From contig DATGFS010000068.1 of NCBI GenBank assembly GCA_035308905.1, positions 1-36,513 of the forward strand: a DNA stretch of 36,513 bases, in the 5' to 3' direction. Positions 1 through 7,409 of the stretch are shown here, piece after piece; position 1 is the first letter of the stretch, and each line of letters starts with the position of its first letter. The notes beneath the pieces are model-generated. The model was not told the DNA's origin. It was given only the letters and a program-made list of their open reading frames with translations, and made no database searches. Position numbers and translations under genes: made by a program. This stretch comes from a bacterium (GTDB lineage Bacteria > Sysuimicrobiota > Sysuimicrobiia > Sysuimicrobiales > Segetimicrobiaceae).

Positions 1-104
1 AGGAGACCTATAACAACGTCCGGCCGCACCAGGCGCTCGGCTACCTGACTCCGAACGAGTACATCCGCCGCTGGAAGGCGGCGCAGCCTGCCACACGCTC
101 ATGA
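1..104 (+). mobile_element. 3' end of an IS3-type transposase (partial, runs off left edge)
   Basis: The reading frame open from the left edge to the TGA at 102-104 encodes about 33 residues, including YNNVRPHQALGYLTPNEY. This is the highly recognisable end of the DDE integrase core (rve) of IS3/IS481-type transposases, where N-x-x-R-P-H-x-A-L-G is followed by T-P-x-E-Y. Only the C-terminus is inside the window, so completeness of the element cannot be judged. The bases after the stop contain a short perfect palindrome (TACTGG-A-CCAGTA, 126-138) that may belong to the IS right end. The exact IS boundary is not visible without the other end. The family call rests on this motif only. Confidence 0.85.
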
Positions 105-125
105 GGAGGCAAAGTCTTTCGGATC

Positions 126-138
126 TACTGGACCAGTA
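126..138. repeat. Short palindrome downstream of the transposase, possible IS-end element
   Basis: TACTGG (126-131) and CCAGTA (133-138) are perfect inverted repeats around a single base. They lie 21 bases after the transposase stop, where the terminal inverted repeat of an IS3-type element would be expected. Assigning it to the IS is inference, because the partner end is outside the window. Confidence 0.4.
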
Positions 139-145
139 CACCGCA

Positions 146-174
146 TTGAGGGGGGCGGACGGCTCTGTTAGAAT
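146..174 (+). promoter_or_regulatory. Sigma-70-type promoter upstream of dnaE
   Basis: A -35-like TTGAGG (146-151) and a -10-like TAGAAT (169-174) are separated by exactly 17 bases. Transcription would start near 181, about 29 bases before the dnaE ATG. The position right after the transposase tail means the -35 element may lie in or next to the insertion sequence end. Confidence 0.55.
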
Positions 175-209
175 GATGGGAACGGCCCCCATGCTCAAGG
201 AGACTTCGC

Positions 210-3200
210 ATGCCTGGTGAGTTCGTTCACTGCCACCTGCATACGGAGTACTCCCTCCTCGACGGCGAGAGCCGGATCGAGCCCCTGATGCGGCGGGCGG
301 TGTCGCTCGGGATGCGGGCGATCTCGCTCACCGACCACGGCGCGATGTACGGGGCGATCGAGTTCTACGAGGCCGCCCGCGCGCACGGGATCAAGCCGAT
401 CATCGGCGTCGAAGCCTACGTGTCGCCGCGCGGCATGGCAGACCGCGATCCGAAGCTCGACGCCTCGGCGTTCCACCTCGTGCTGCTCGCCCGCAACGAC
501 GAGGGCTACCGCAACCTCCTCAAGCTCACGACCGCGGCGCACCTCGACGGCTTCTACTACAAGCCGCGGATCGACCGCGCGCTGCTGGCGCGGCACAGCG
601 GCGGCCTGATCGGGCTGTCGGCCTGCCTGCAGGGCGAGATCCCGCGGGCAATTCTGCGCGAGGATCCGGCCGCGGCGCGCAAGCTCGCAGGCTCCTACCG
701 GGAGATCTTCGGCCCGGGGCACTTCTACCTCGAGCTGCAGAATCACGGCATCGCGGAGCAGCAGACGCTGACCCGAGGGCTCGTCGCGCTCGCAAAGGAT
801 ACCGGCCTGCCGCTCGTCGCGACGAACGACGTGCACTACGTCACGCGCGACGAGGCCGACGCCCAGGACGCTCTAATGTGCATCCAGATGGGCATCGACC
901 TGGCCCAGAAGGACAAGCCGCGGATGGGCGACGTGCCGGAGTTCTACCTGAAGAGCCCCGACGAGATGGCGGCGCGCTTTGCGGACTTCCCGGAGGCGCT
1001 CCGCAGCACTCTCGCCATCGCGGAGATGTGCGACCTCGAGATCGAGACGGGGACGACCCGGCTGCCGCACTTTCCGCTGCCGGAGGGCGAGACCGCCGAT
1101 ACGTACCTCCGCAGGCTGTGCGAGACCGGCCTCCGCCGCATCTACGGCGGCGTCACGCCCGCGCTCGAGGAACGCCTGGCCTACGAGCTGGGCGTCATCG
1201 CCAAGACGGGGTACGCCGCGTACTTCCTGATCGTCCAGGACTTCGTCAACTTCGCGCGCGGCCGCGGCATCTACACCACCGTGCGCGGCTCCGCGGCCGG
1301 CAGCCTCGTGCTGTACGCCTGCGGCGTCACCGACGTCGACCCGATCGCGTACCGGCTGCCGTTCGACCGCTTCCTGAACCTCGAGCGCTACACGATGCCG
1401 GACATCGACGTGGACTTCATGGACAGCCGGCGCGACGAGGTCATCAAGTACGTCGTCGACAAATACGGCGACGACCGGGTGGCGCAGATCATCACCTTCG
1501 GCACGCTCGGCGCGCGCGCCGCGATCCGCGACCTCGGCCGCGTGATGGGCCTGCCGTACGGCGACGTGGACCGCATCGCGAAGCTCGTGCCCGGCGCGAA
1601 CGTCTCGCTGCAGGAGGCGCTCGCCGCCGAGCCGGAGCTGCGCGCCGCCGTCGACGGCAGCCCCCAGATCCGGCAGCTCATGGACATGGCCCAGAAGCTG
1701 GAGGGCGTCGCGCGCCACGCCAGCACTCACGCCGCGGGCGTGATCATCTCCCGCGATCCGCTGACGGACCACGTGCCGCTGCAGCGGGCGACCAAAGGCG
1801 ACCTGCTGATGACGCAGTACGACATGAACAGCGTCGCCCGGCTCGGCCTGCTGAAGATCGACTTCCTCGGCCTCACCAACCTCACGATTCTCGACGCGGC
1901 GATCGGCCTCATCCGCGGGACGCGCGGCGAGGAGATCGACCTGCAGCGGCTGCCGCTCGACGACAAACCGACGTACGCGCTGCTCGCGTCCGGCGAGACG
2001 ACCGGCATCTTCCAGTTGGAGGGCCGCGGGATGACGCGCTACCTCCGGGAGCTGAAGCCGGACCGCATCGAAGACGTCATGGCCATGGTCGCGCTGTTCC
2101 GGCCGGGCCCGATGGCCAACATACCGTCGTACATCCGGCGCAAGCACGGCCAGGAAAAGGTCACCTACCTGCATCCGCGGCTCGAGCCGGTGCTCAAAGA
2201 GACGTACGGCGTGATGGTGTACCAGGAAGACATCATGACGGTCGCGCAGGCGATCGCGGGTTACACGCTTGCCGAGGCCGACGTGCTCTGCTACGCGATC
2301 CGGAAGAAGATCAAGGACCGCCTCCTCGCGCAGCGCGAGAAGTTCGTCGCCGGCGCACGGGCGAACGGGGTGGACGCCCGGACCGTCGACCAAATCTTCG
2401 AGCAGTTCGAGCCGTTCGCGCGCTACGGATTCAACCGCGCCCATGCGGCGTGCTACGGCCTGATCGCGTACTACACCGCGTACCTCAAGGCGCACTACGC
2501 CGCCGAGTACATGACGGCGCTGCTCTCGAGCGACGTCGGGAACATGGACAGGGTGGCGCAGGCGGTCGCGGAGTGCGCGCGGATGGACCTGAACGTCTTG
2601 CCGCCCGACGTCAACGAGAGCGCCGCCTCGTTTACCACGGACGGCAAGGTGATCCGGTTCGGCCTCACCGCCGTGCGCAACGTCGGGGTCGGGGCGATCG
2701 ACGTCGTCATCGCCGCGCGCGAAGCCGGCGGGCCGTTTGCGAGCCTCGCGGACTTCTGCGGCCGGGTGGACACGCGCCTCGTCAACCAGCGTGTCATCGC
2801 GAGCCTGATCAAGGCCGGCGCGTTCGACCGGCTGGGGTCGCGCGCCCAGATGCTGCAGACGCTCGACGCCGTGCTGGAGCGGGCGCAGCGGAGCCAGCGC
2901 GCCCGCAACGAGGCGCAGACCGGATTGTTCGGCGATCTCGCCGCTCCCGAGCCGGCCGCGGCCGGTCCCGGCGAGGGGGACACCGCGGTCCAGGAGTTTT
3001 CGAAAGAAGAGCTGCTGACGATGGAGCGGGAGATGCTCGGCCTCTATATCTCCGACCACCCGCTCCGCCGCTGGGGACCGGCGCTGGCGAAGCGGGCCAC
3101 GGCGACGATCGCGCAGTTGGCGGACCTGCCCGACCGCAAGAAGGTCACGATCGGCGGGCTCATCGGCACGGTGAAGCGCAGCATGACCCGCTCCGGCTCG

Positions 3201-3776
3201 ACGATGGCGTTCGTGACCCTCGAGGATCTTACCGGCAGCATCGAGGTGCTCGTCTTTCCGCGTGCCTACGAGCAGCACGGGCTGTCCCTCAAGCGCGACG
3301 CCGTCGTGCTGCTGCGCGGCACGCTCGACGTCGAAGAGCAGTCGGTCAAGCTGCTGTGCGACGAGGTGATCGCGCTGCCGCCGGCCCCTCCCGAGGATCC
3401 GGCCTCTCTTGCGGTGGAGGAGGCGGTCGCGGACGGCGTGATCGCCGGCGCGGCCGCCGCGGGCGCGGTGAACGGCGGCGCGGCGCGCAACGGCCACGGC
3501 GCGAACGGCGCGCGTCCGCCCGCGGCCCAGACCGCCGGCGGCAACGGCCGGGCCGGCGCGCGTCCCGCCCTGCGCGTGCGCGTCAGCACGATCGAGGAGG
3601 TCGAGCAGCTGGAGCGCTACTTGAAAGAGCACCCGGGCCCCCGGCGCGTGTGCGCGCACGTCGTCAGCGGCGACGGCGAACACGTCATTCAGGCGCGGTC
3701 GGGGGCGCACGACATCGAGGAGCTGCTGCAGTCGCTCGAGCAGCTATTCGGCGAAGGGAATGTCTGGGAAGAATAA
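210..3776 (+). CDS. dnaE: DNA polymerase III subunit alpha
   Basis: This is the catalytic subunit of the replicative DNA polymerase, 1188 residues, a normal DnaE1 length. An N-terminal PHP domain (about 5-200) keeps the usual metal ligands: H9, H11, D42, H43, E68 and a late N-D-V-H-Y segment. The Pol3 catalytic core follows, with PDIDVDF giving catalytic aspartates D398 and D400 and KIDFLGL giving D551, close to E. coli D401, D403 and D555. The fingers segment FNRAHAACYGLIAYYTAYLK, a helix-hairpin-helix region and an OB-fold (about 990-1065) come next, then an Ala/Gly-rich linker and a small C-terminal domain. The start is set by AAGGAGA at 197-203, six bases before the ATG. The 3' end overlaps the next gene by 17 bases, indicating cotranscription. 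The intact PHP site suggests possible built-in proofreading, which is inferred from the family. Confidence 0.97.
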   Translation: MPGEFVHCHLHTEYSLLDGESRIEPLMRRAVSLGMRAISLTDHGAMYGAIEFYEAARAHGIKPIIGVEAYVSPRGMADRDPKLDASAFHLVLLARNDEGYRNLLKLTTAAHLDGFYYKPRIDRALLARHSGGLIGLSACLQGEIPRAILREDPAAARKLAGSYREIFGPGHFYLELQNHGIAEQQTLTRGLVALAKDTGLPLVATNDVHYVTRDEADAQDALMCIQMGIDLAQKDKPRMGDVPEFYLKSPDEMAARFADFPEALRSTLAIAEMCDLEIETGTTRLPHFPLPEGETADTYLRRLCETGLRRIYGGVTPALEERLAYELGVIAKTGYAAYFLIVQDFVNFARGRGIYTTVRGSAAGSLVLYACGVTDVDPIAYRLPFDRFLNLERYTMPDIDVDFMDSRRDEVIKYVVDKYGDDRVAQIITFGTLGARAAIRDLGRVMGLPYGDVDRIAKLVPGANVSLQEALAAEPELRAAVDGSPQIRQLMDMAQKLEGVARHASTHAAGVIISRDPLTDHVPLQRATKGDLLMTQYDMNSVARLGLLKIDFLGLTNLTILDAAIGLIRGTRGEEIDLQRLPLDDKPTYALLASGETTGIFQLEGRGMTRYLRELKPDRIEDVMAMVALFRPGPMANIPSYIRRKHGQEKVTYLHPRLEPVLKETYGVMVYQEDIMTVAQAIAGYTLAEADVLCYAIRKKIKDRLLAQREKFVAGARANGVDARTVDQIFEQFEPFARYGFNRAHAACYGLIAYYTAYLKAHYAAEYMTALLSSDVGNMDRVAQAVAECARMDLNVLPPDVNESAASFTTDGKVIRFGLTAVRNVGVGAIDVVIAAREAGGPFASLADFCGRVDTRLVNQRVIASLIKAGAFDRLGSRAQMLQTLDAVLERAQRSQRARNEAQTGLFGDLAAPEPAAAGPGEGDTAVQEFSKEELLTMEREMLGLYISDHPLRRWGPALAKRATATIAQLADLPDRKKVTIGGLIGTVKRSMTRSGSTMAFVTLEDLTGSIEVLVFPRAYEQHGLSLKRDAVVLLRGTLDVEEQSVKLLCDEVIALPPAPPEDPASLAVEEAVADGVIAGAAAAGAVNGGAARNGHGANGARPPAAQTAGGNGRAGARPALRVRVSTIEEVEQLERYLKEHPGPRRVCAHVVSGDGEHVIQARSGAHDIEELLQSLEQLFGEGNVWEE

Positions 3777-4485
3777 CGCCGCATCGCTGCGGGTCGTCCT
3801 GGCCGTGCTGCTCATGGCGCTGGGATTCCTGGTCGTCGTGCAGGTGCGGGCGAGCCGCGGCCTCTCGGGCCAGGAAGACGTGCCCACCCGCAATGTCTAC
3901 GCCCTGGCCACGATGCTGCGGCAGGAGCGTGCCGCCCGCCATGCGCTCGAAGCGCAGGTGGCCGATCTGACGCGCCGCCTGTCCGATTTCGAGCGGACGA
4001 CCGCGGAGCGCCGCAGCAGCACCGAGGCGATGGTCCGCGAGCTCGAGACGCTCCGCATCGCAGCGGGCCTCGTGCCGCTCACGGGACCGGGCGTGAGCGT
4101 GATCGTCGACGCCACCCAGGCGCCGGTGGTCGGCCACGCGCCGCCCGCGGTGCAGTACGTGGACCTCGCCAGCATCGTCAACGAGCTCTGGGCCGCCGGC
4201 GCCGAGGCGATCGCCGTGAGCGGCGTCCGCATCACCGCCACGACCGGATACAGCGAGGTCGGCGGAACGATCCTCGCCGACCGCCGGCGGCTGGCGCCGC
4301 CGTACACGATCGAGGCAATCGGAGATTCCGCGACGCTGCAGGGCGCCCTGCAGATCCGCGGCGGCGTGATCGAGGGACTGCGGACGCTCGGCCTGCAGAT
4401 CACGATCGCGCCCAAGACGAGCCTGTCCCTTCCCGCCGTGCAGGCCGTTCCGACGCTGCGCCTGGCCCGTCCCGCGTCGCACTAG
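3760..4485 (+). CDS. DUF881 family membrane-anchored protein
   Basis: 241 residues. One N-terminal transmembrane segment (about 10-29, LRVVLAVLLMALGFLVVVQV) is followed by a charged heptad-like stretch (about 45-95) likely to form a coiled coil. The extracytoplasmic domain contains GPGVSVIVDA, an asparagine-bearing IVNELWAAGAEAIAVSG motif and a YTIEAIG-type strand, the layout of DUF881 proteins. In Firmicutes and Actinobacteria this family often sits near division or sporulation genes; its molecular role is not established. The ATG lies inside the end of dnaE (17-base overlap), pointing to translational coupling. There is no strong Shine-Dalgarno, only a weak GAAGGG very close to the start. 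The family call is by pattern recognition of order and motifs. Confidence 0.85.
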   Translation: MSGKNNAASLRVVLAVLLMALGFLVVVQVRASRGLSGQEDVPTRNVYALATMLRQERAARHALEAQVADLTRRLSDFERTTAERRSSTEAMVRELETLRIAAGLVPLTGPGVSVIVDATQAPVVGHAPPAVQYVDLASIVNELWAAGAEAIAVSGVRITATTGYSEVGGTILADRRRLAPPYTIEAIGDSATLQGALQIRGGVIEGLRTLGLQITIAPKTSLSLPAVQAVPTLRLARPASH

Positions 4486-4491
4486 TCCCCG

Positions 4492-5589
4492 GTGAACCGC
4501 GACCCTGATGTCGTCATCGCCGGCGCGTCCTTCGCCGGCTTGGCCGCGGCCCGCGCGCTGGGGAGCCGCGCGGTGCTGGTGGACCCGGACGCGGTGGGCG
4601 ATGGCCAGACCTCGGCGTGCGGCGCCCCGGTGCGGGTGATCGAGGCGCTGGCCGCGGCGGCTTCCATCCAGGAAATCCACCACGATCTGGTCATCCATAC
4701 GCCCGGGCGCGAAGTGCGCTGGCGACTTCCGGAGCCGTTCTGCACGTTCGATTACCGCGCGTGCTGCCGGGCGGCGTTCGAGACCTCGGGCGCCGGATTC
4801 ATTCGCGCGGCCGCGCACGGGCACCGCGGGGCGGTGGCGCTGACGTCGGCGGGAGAGATCCCGGCGGGCGCGCTCGTGGATGCGACGGGGTGGCGGACCG
4901 CGCTGGCGGGCTCCGCGGGATCGGCGTCCGGAACGGCGGCGTCGCCGGCGGCGCCGACCCGCGGCGGGCGCTATTTCGGACTTGAAGCCGAGGTCGCGGC
5001 GCCGTTTGAGACGGGGCTGCATTTTTACTTCTGGCCGGAGTTCGCGCCCGACGGGTACGCGTGGGCCTTCCCCGCGGGCCGCGTCGCGCGTGTCGGCGTC
5101 CTGAGCTATCGCGGGCGCAGCGGCCTCGGACCGCATCTGGACGCCTTTCGCCGCCGTCTCGCGCTGCCTCCCGGGCCCCGGCACGGGGGCTTCCTGGGCA
5201 CCCGCCTCGGACCGCCGGTCATCGACGGGGTGTTCGTCGCCGGTGACGCTGCGGGGCAGTGCCTGCCGTTTACCGGCGAAGGGATCCGCTCGGCGGTTTG
5301 GGCCGGGCACGTCTGCGGCGGGTTGGTGCGCCGTCAGCTCGACGGCGAGCTGTCCGCGACCGCGGCCGCCGTCCAATACGCCGCGTACGTCGAACGCCAG
5401 CGGCGCCGCTATCGTGTGCTCGAGTGGTCCACGCTCGCGGCGCTCAGGCTGCCGGCGCGCATGCTCGGCGTGCTGGCGGCCGTGGTGTCGCGGCCGGGCC
5501 CGCTCGGCGCCTTCATGCGGCACTATCTCGCGATGTTTGCCGCTGAGGACAGCACGGACCGTCGGGACCGTAGTCCGATCAACGCGTAG
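4492..5589 (+). CDS. FAD-dependent oxidoreductase, geranylgeranyl-reductase-like
   Basis: 365 residues from a GTG start six bases after the DUF881 stop. The N-terminus PDVVIAGASFAGLAAARAL is a Rossmann dinucleotide fold with a G-x-S-x-x-G variant (G11-S13-G16), common in geranylgeranyl-reductase/FixC-like flavoproteins. A mid-protein VDATGW motif and a C-terminal VFVAGDAAGQCLPFTGEGI motif (about 247-265), which contacts the FAD ribityl and phosphate, complete the FAD-binding signature. The substrate cannot be read from sequence; family members reduce prenyl chains, quinones or halogenated aromatics. It appears to be the last gene of the dnaE-DUF881 run. No signal peptide is seen, so it is probably cytosolic or peripheral to the membrane. 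Confidence 0.85.
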   Translation: MNRDPDVVIAGASFAGLAAARALGSRAVLVDPDAVGDGQTSACGAPVRVIEALAAAASIQEIHHDLVIHTPGREVRWRLPEPFCTFDYRACCRAAFETSGAGFIRAAAHGHRGAVALTSAGEIPAGALVDATGWRTALAGSAGSASGTAASPAAPTRGGRYFGLEAEVAAPFETGLHFYFWPEFAPDGYAWAFPAGRVARVGVLSYRGRSGLGPHLDAFRRRLALPPGPRHGGFLGTRLGPPVIDGVFVAGDAAGQCLPFTGEGIRSAVWAGHVCGGLVRRQLDGELSATAAAVQYAAYVERQRRRYRVLEWSTLAALRLPARMLGVLAAVVSRPGPLGAFMRHYLAMFAAEDSTDRRDRSPINA

Positions 5590-5613
5590 GCGGTTCCGGA
5601 TATCTAGTGGTAC

Positions 5614-5643
5614 TTGACAACTCTTATGCGATGCCGACATAAT
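5614..5643 (+). promoter_or_regulatory. Promoter of the toxin-antitoxin operon
   Basis: A perfect -35 hexamer TTGACA (5614-5619) and a -10-like CATAAT (5638-5643) are spaced by 18 bases, ending 27 bases before the antitoxin ATG at 5671. It is among the best promoter matches in this part of the window and lies in a locally AT-richer segment. Confidence 0.65.
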
Positions 5644-5646
5644 GTC
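5636..5646. promoter_or_regulatory. Operator-like palindrome over the -10 box of the TA operon
   Basis: GACAT-A-ATGTC is a perfect 11-base palindrome that overlaps the -10 element. A second related ATGACATCAT stretch follows about 10 bases downstream. Ribbon-helix-helix antitoxins typically bind such short palindromes as dimers of dimers and repress their own operon. Assigning this site to the adjacent antitoxin is inference from position. Confidence 0.5.
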
Positions 5647-5670
5647 TGTAAATGACATCATGGTGGTATC

Positions 5671-5937
5671 ATGAGGCGGACGCAGATTCAACTCACGGAG
5701 CGTCAGACCGAGCATCTACGGAGACTATCCGCGGAGCTCGGAGTCTCGATGTCGACGCTCGTCAGACAGGCCGTTGATCTGTTGCTGCAGTCCGGCGGGC
5801 AGGCCGATCGCGAAGCGTTGTGGCGGCGGGCGATGACGGCGGCAGGCCGCTTCAACTCCGGCCTGACCGATGTAAGTGAAAAGCATGACGAATACCTTAC
5901 CGACGCCTATGACGACCCCCACCGCCGTCTTCGTTGA
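5671..5937 (+). CDS. Ribbon-helix-helix (CopG/Arc-type) antitoxin
   Basis: 88 residues. The N-terminal 50 residues (RRTQIQLTERQTEHLRRLSA then ELGVSMSTLVRQAVDLLL) form a beta strand followed by two helices, the ribbon-helix-helix DNA-binding fold of CopG/Arc-type antitoxins. The remaining tail, with SGLTDVSEKHDEYL, is the region that in such pairs wraps the toxin. It should neutralise the PIN toxin encoded by the overlapping next gene and repress the shared promoter. The start ATG follows GGTGGTATC, a modest ribosome-binding site. The 3' end overlaps the toxin gene, the usual arrangement for antitoxin-toxin pairs. Confidence 0.88.
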   Translation: MRRTQIQLTERQTEHLRRLSAELGVSMSTLVRQAVDLLLQSGGQADREALWRRAMTAAGRFNSGLTDVSEKHDEYLTDAYDDPHRRLR

Positions 5938-6328
5938 TACCTCGGCTCTCTACGCGTTTCTGGACGCGGACGATAGATACCACGCGCGTGCCGCGAGGAT
6001 ATGGGATCATCTCCATCGCGCGCACGGCGCGTTGATGTCCCATAACTACGTAATTGTTGAAACCGCTGCGATCGTCCAGCGCCGCCTGGGGCCGGCCGCT
6101 GTTCAGGCGCTCGCGCGTGACGTTCTTCCACTTCTTGACGTGGCCTGGATCGACGAAGCGCTTCACTCGGCCGCGGTGACGGCCTTGCTCGCGTCTGAAC
6201 GGCAGGACATCAGCCTGGTCGACTGGGCGAGCTTCGAATTGATGAGGCGCAGGGATATCAGGGACGCGATGACCTTCGACAAGCACTTCGTCGATCAGGG
6301 GTTTCGCGTGTTGTCCGACGCTCCGTAG
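5885..6328 (+). CDS. PIN-domain ribonuclease toxin (VapC-like)
   Basis: About 147 residues from the ATG at 5885; an in-frame GTG at 5876 and an ATG at 5909 are alternatives, and none has a strong ribosome-binding site. The PIN-domain acidic residues that bind Mg2+ are all visible: D in VDTSALYAF, E in NYVIVETAAI, D in SLVDWASFEL and D in AMTFDKHF (D10, E51, D105 and D124 counted from the 5909 start). The protein is therefore predicted to be an active metal-dependent ribonuclease. It overlaps the ribbon-helix-helix antitoxin gene, so the two form a type II toxin-antitoxin module. VapC-type toxins usually cut tRNA or rRNA; the target here cannot be read from sequence. Confidence 0.88.
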   Translation: MTNTLPTPMTTPTAVFVDTSALYAFLDADDRYHARAARIWDHLHRAHGALMSHNYVIVETAAIVQRRLGPAAVQALARDVLPLLDVAWIDEALHSAAVTALLASERQDISLVDWASFELMRRRDIRDAMTFDKHFVDQGFRVLSDAP

Positions 6329-6342
6329 CCCCGCGATAACCG

Positions 6343-6861
6343 GTGCCGGTTTCCCTCTCCGGGCTCGCCGCGTACCTGCTGCTCTGGGCCGGCGCCACGA
6401 GCGGCGTCGCGACGTCGTCCGACCGCGTACGCCGCCGCGCGGGATGGCTGGGCGGACCCGCGCATGAGACTCTGTCGCTGGCCGGGCTCGGGGTCGCGCT
6501 GCTCCACACCACGCAGAGCATTCTCGCTCCCCAGGGCGCGCAGCTCGGCCTACTGGTGTTCGCCGGACCGGCGACCGCGACCGCGTGGGGGCTGGGCGCG
6601 GGGGTGCTCGCGCTCTATCTCACCGCGGCGGCGACCGCCTCCTTTTACCTGCGCCGGTATCTCGGCGGATGGTGGCGCGGCGTGCACGCGCTCGCGTACG
6701 CCGCGTACGGGGCCGCGCTCTGGCACGCGCTCGCGATCGGCGCGAACGCCTGGCTGCCGCCGCTGCGGTGGCTGTACGGCGGCTCGCTGGGCGTGCTCCT
6801 GGCGCTGACCGTGCTCCGGCTCAGCGCGCCCGGCCTCGGCCGGAGCCGCGCACCGTCATGA
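6343..6861 (+). CDS. Ferric-reductase-like transmembrane protein
   Basis: 172 residues from a GTG 14 bases after the PIN gene; no clear ribosome-binding site. Four to five hydrophobic helices are visible. Histidines sit in the second helix region (HETLSLAGLGVALLHTTQS) and in a later helix pair (WWRGVHALAYAAYGAALWHA), the arrangement of b-type haem ligands in ferric reductase-like transmembrane domains (MsrQ/YedZ/FRD family). This would be a membrane haem protein passing electrons to or from the periplasm, but no flavin or partner domain is attached. Its 3' end overlaps the convergent universal stress gene by 41 bases. Assigned by helix and histidine pattern only. Confidence 0.65.
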   Translation: MPVSLSGLAAYLLLWAGATSGVATSSDRVRRRAGWLGGPAHETLSLAGLGVALLHTTQSILAPQGAQLGLLVFAGPATATAWGLGAGVLALYLTAAATASFYLRRYLGGWWRGVHALAYAAYGAALWHALAIGANAWLPPLRWLYGGSLGVLLALTVLRLSAPGLGRSRAPS

Positions 6862-7279
6862 CGGGGACCCGGGCGTGCCGGACCACGTACTCCGCGACGC
6901 TGCCGATAAACAAGTGCGCCACGCCGCGGCGGCCGTGCGTGCCCATCACGATGAGGTCCGCTTCGGTCTCGTCGGCCGCCGCGAGAATCTCGTCGCGCGC
7001 GTGCCCGGTCCGCACCAGCGCGCGCCGCACGGCCGGCGTCTTCTCGGCGAGCCCGTCGAGCGTAGCGCGGGCCTGCTCGCGAATCCGCCGCACCACCGCG
7101 GCCGAGACCGGCGTGGGGACGACCGCCGGACCGGCGGGAATCCACTGGAATTCGAGGTCCACGACGTGCAGCAGCACGATGCGCGCGCCGAGCGCCTGAG
7201 CGAGATCGGCTCCCCAGCGCAGCGCGGCGTTCGCCGGGCTCGAAAAATCGGTCGGCACGAGGATCGTTTGAATGGGCAT
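6821..7279 (-). CDS. Universal stress protein (UspA family, ATP-binding type)
   Basis: 152 residues with the single-domain UspA fold. It starts MPIQTILVPTDFSSPANAAL, the standard first strand and helix. The ATP-binding signature G-2x-G-9x-G-S is complete near the C-terminus (MGTHGRRGVAHLFIGSVAEY), followed by the ARVPVMTVR terminal strand, so it should bind ATP, unlike the UspA subgroup lacking this motif. An upstream in-frame extension to 7507 exists, but the family start at 7279 is much more likely. It lies on the minus strand 130 bases after the polytopic membrane protein gene and may have its own promoter. Its 3' end overlaps the ferric-reductase-like gene on the other strand. Confidence 0.93.
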   Translation of the reverse strand: MPIQTILVPTDFSSPANAALRWGADLAQALGARIVLLHVVDLEFQWIPAGPAVVPTPVSAAVVRRIREQARATLDGLAEKTPAVRRALVRTGHARDEILAAADETEADLIVMGTHGRRGVAHLFIGSVAEYVVRHARVPVMTVRGSGRGRAR

Positions 7280-7409
7280 GGATTCCCGTTCGTCGCCGGT
7301 TTCCACGGCGCCTGTGGACGCCGGCTTTGATTCCATGGTTGCCGGCGGCATCGTTCGCCGGCGGGGCAGGGCCGCTCGGCAAAGACAATTCGCCGCATCC
7401 CCGGCGTTC

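Noticed and set aside
873-3710. 945-residue minus-strand ORF and a 1030-residue plus-strand ORF over dnaE
   Set aside because: Both are long only because high-GC sequence has few stops; their translations are Arg/Ala/Asp repeats without motifs, while the dnaE frame has all polymerase motifs.
3685-5715. 676-residue minus-strand ORF
   Set aside because: It is antisense to the DUF881 and FAD oxidoreductase genes, and is rich in Arg, His and Asp with no recognisable domain or ribosome-binding site.
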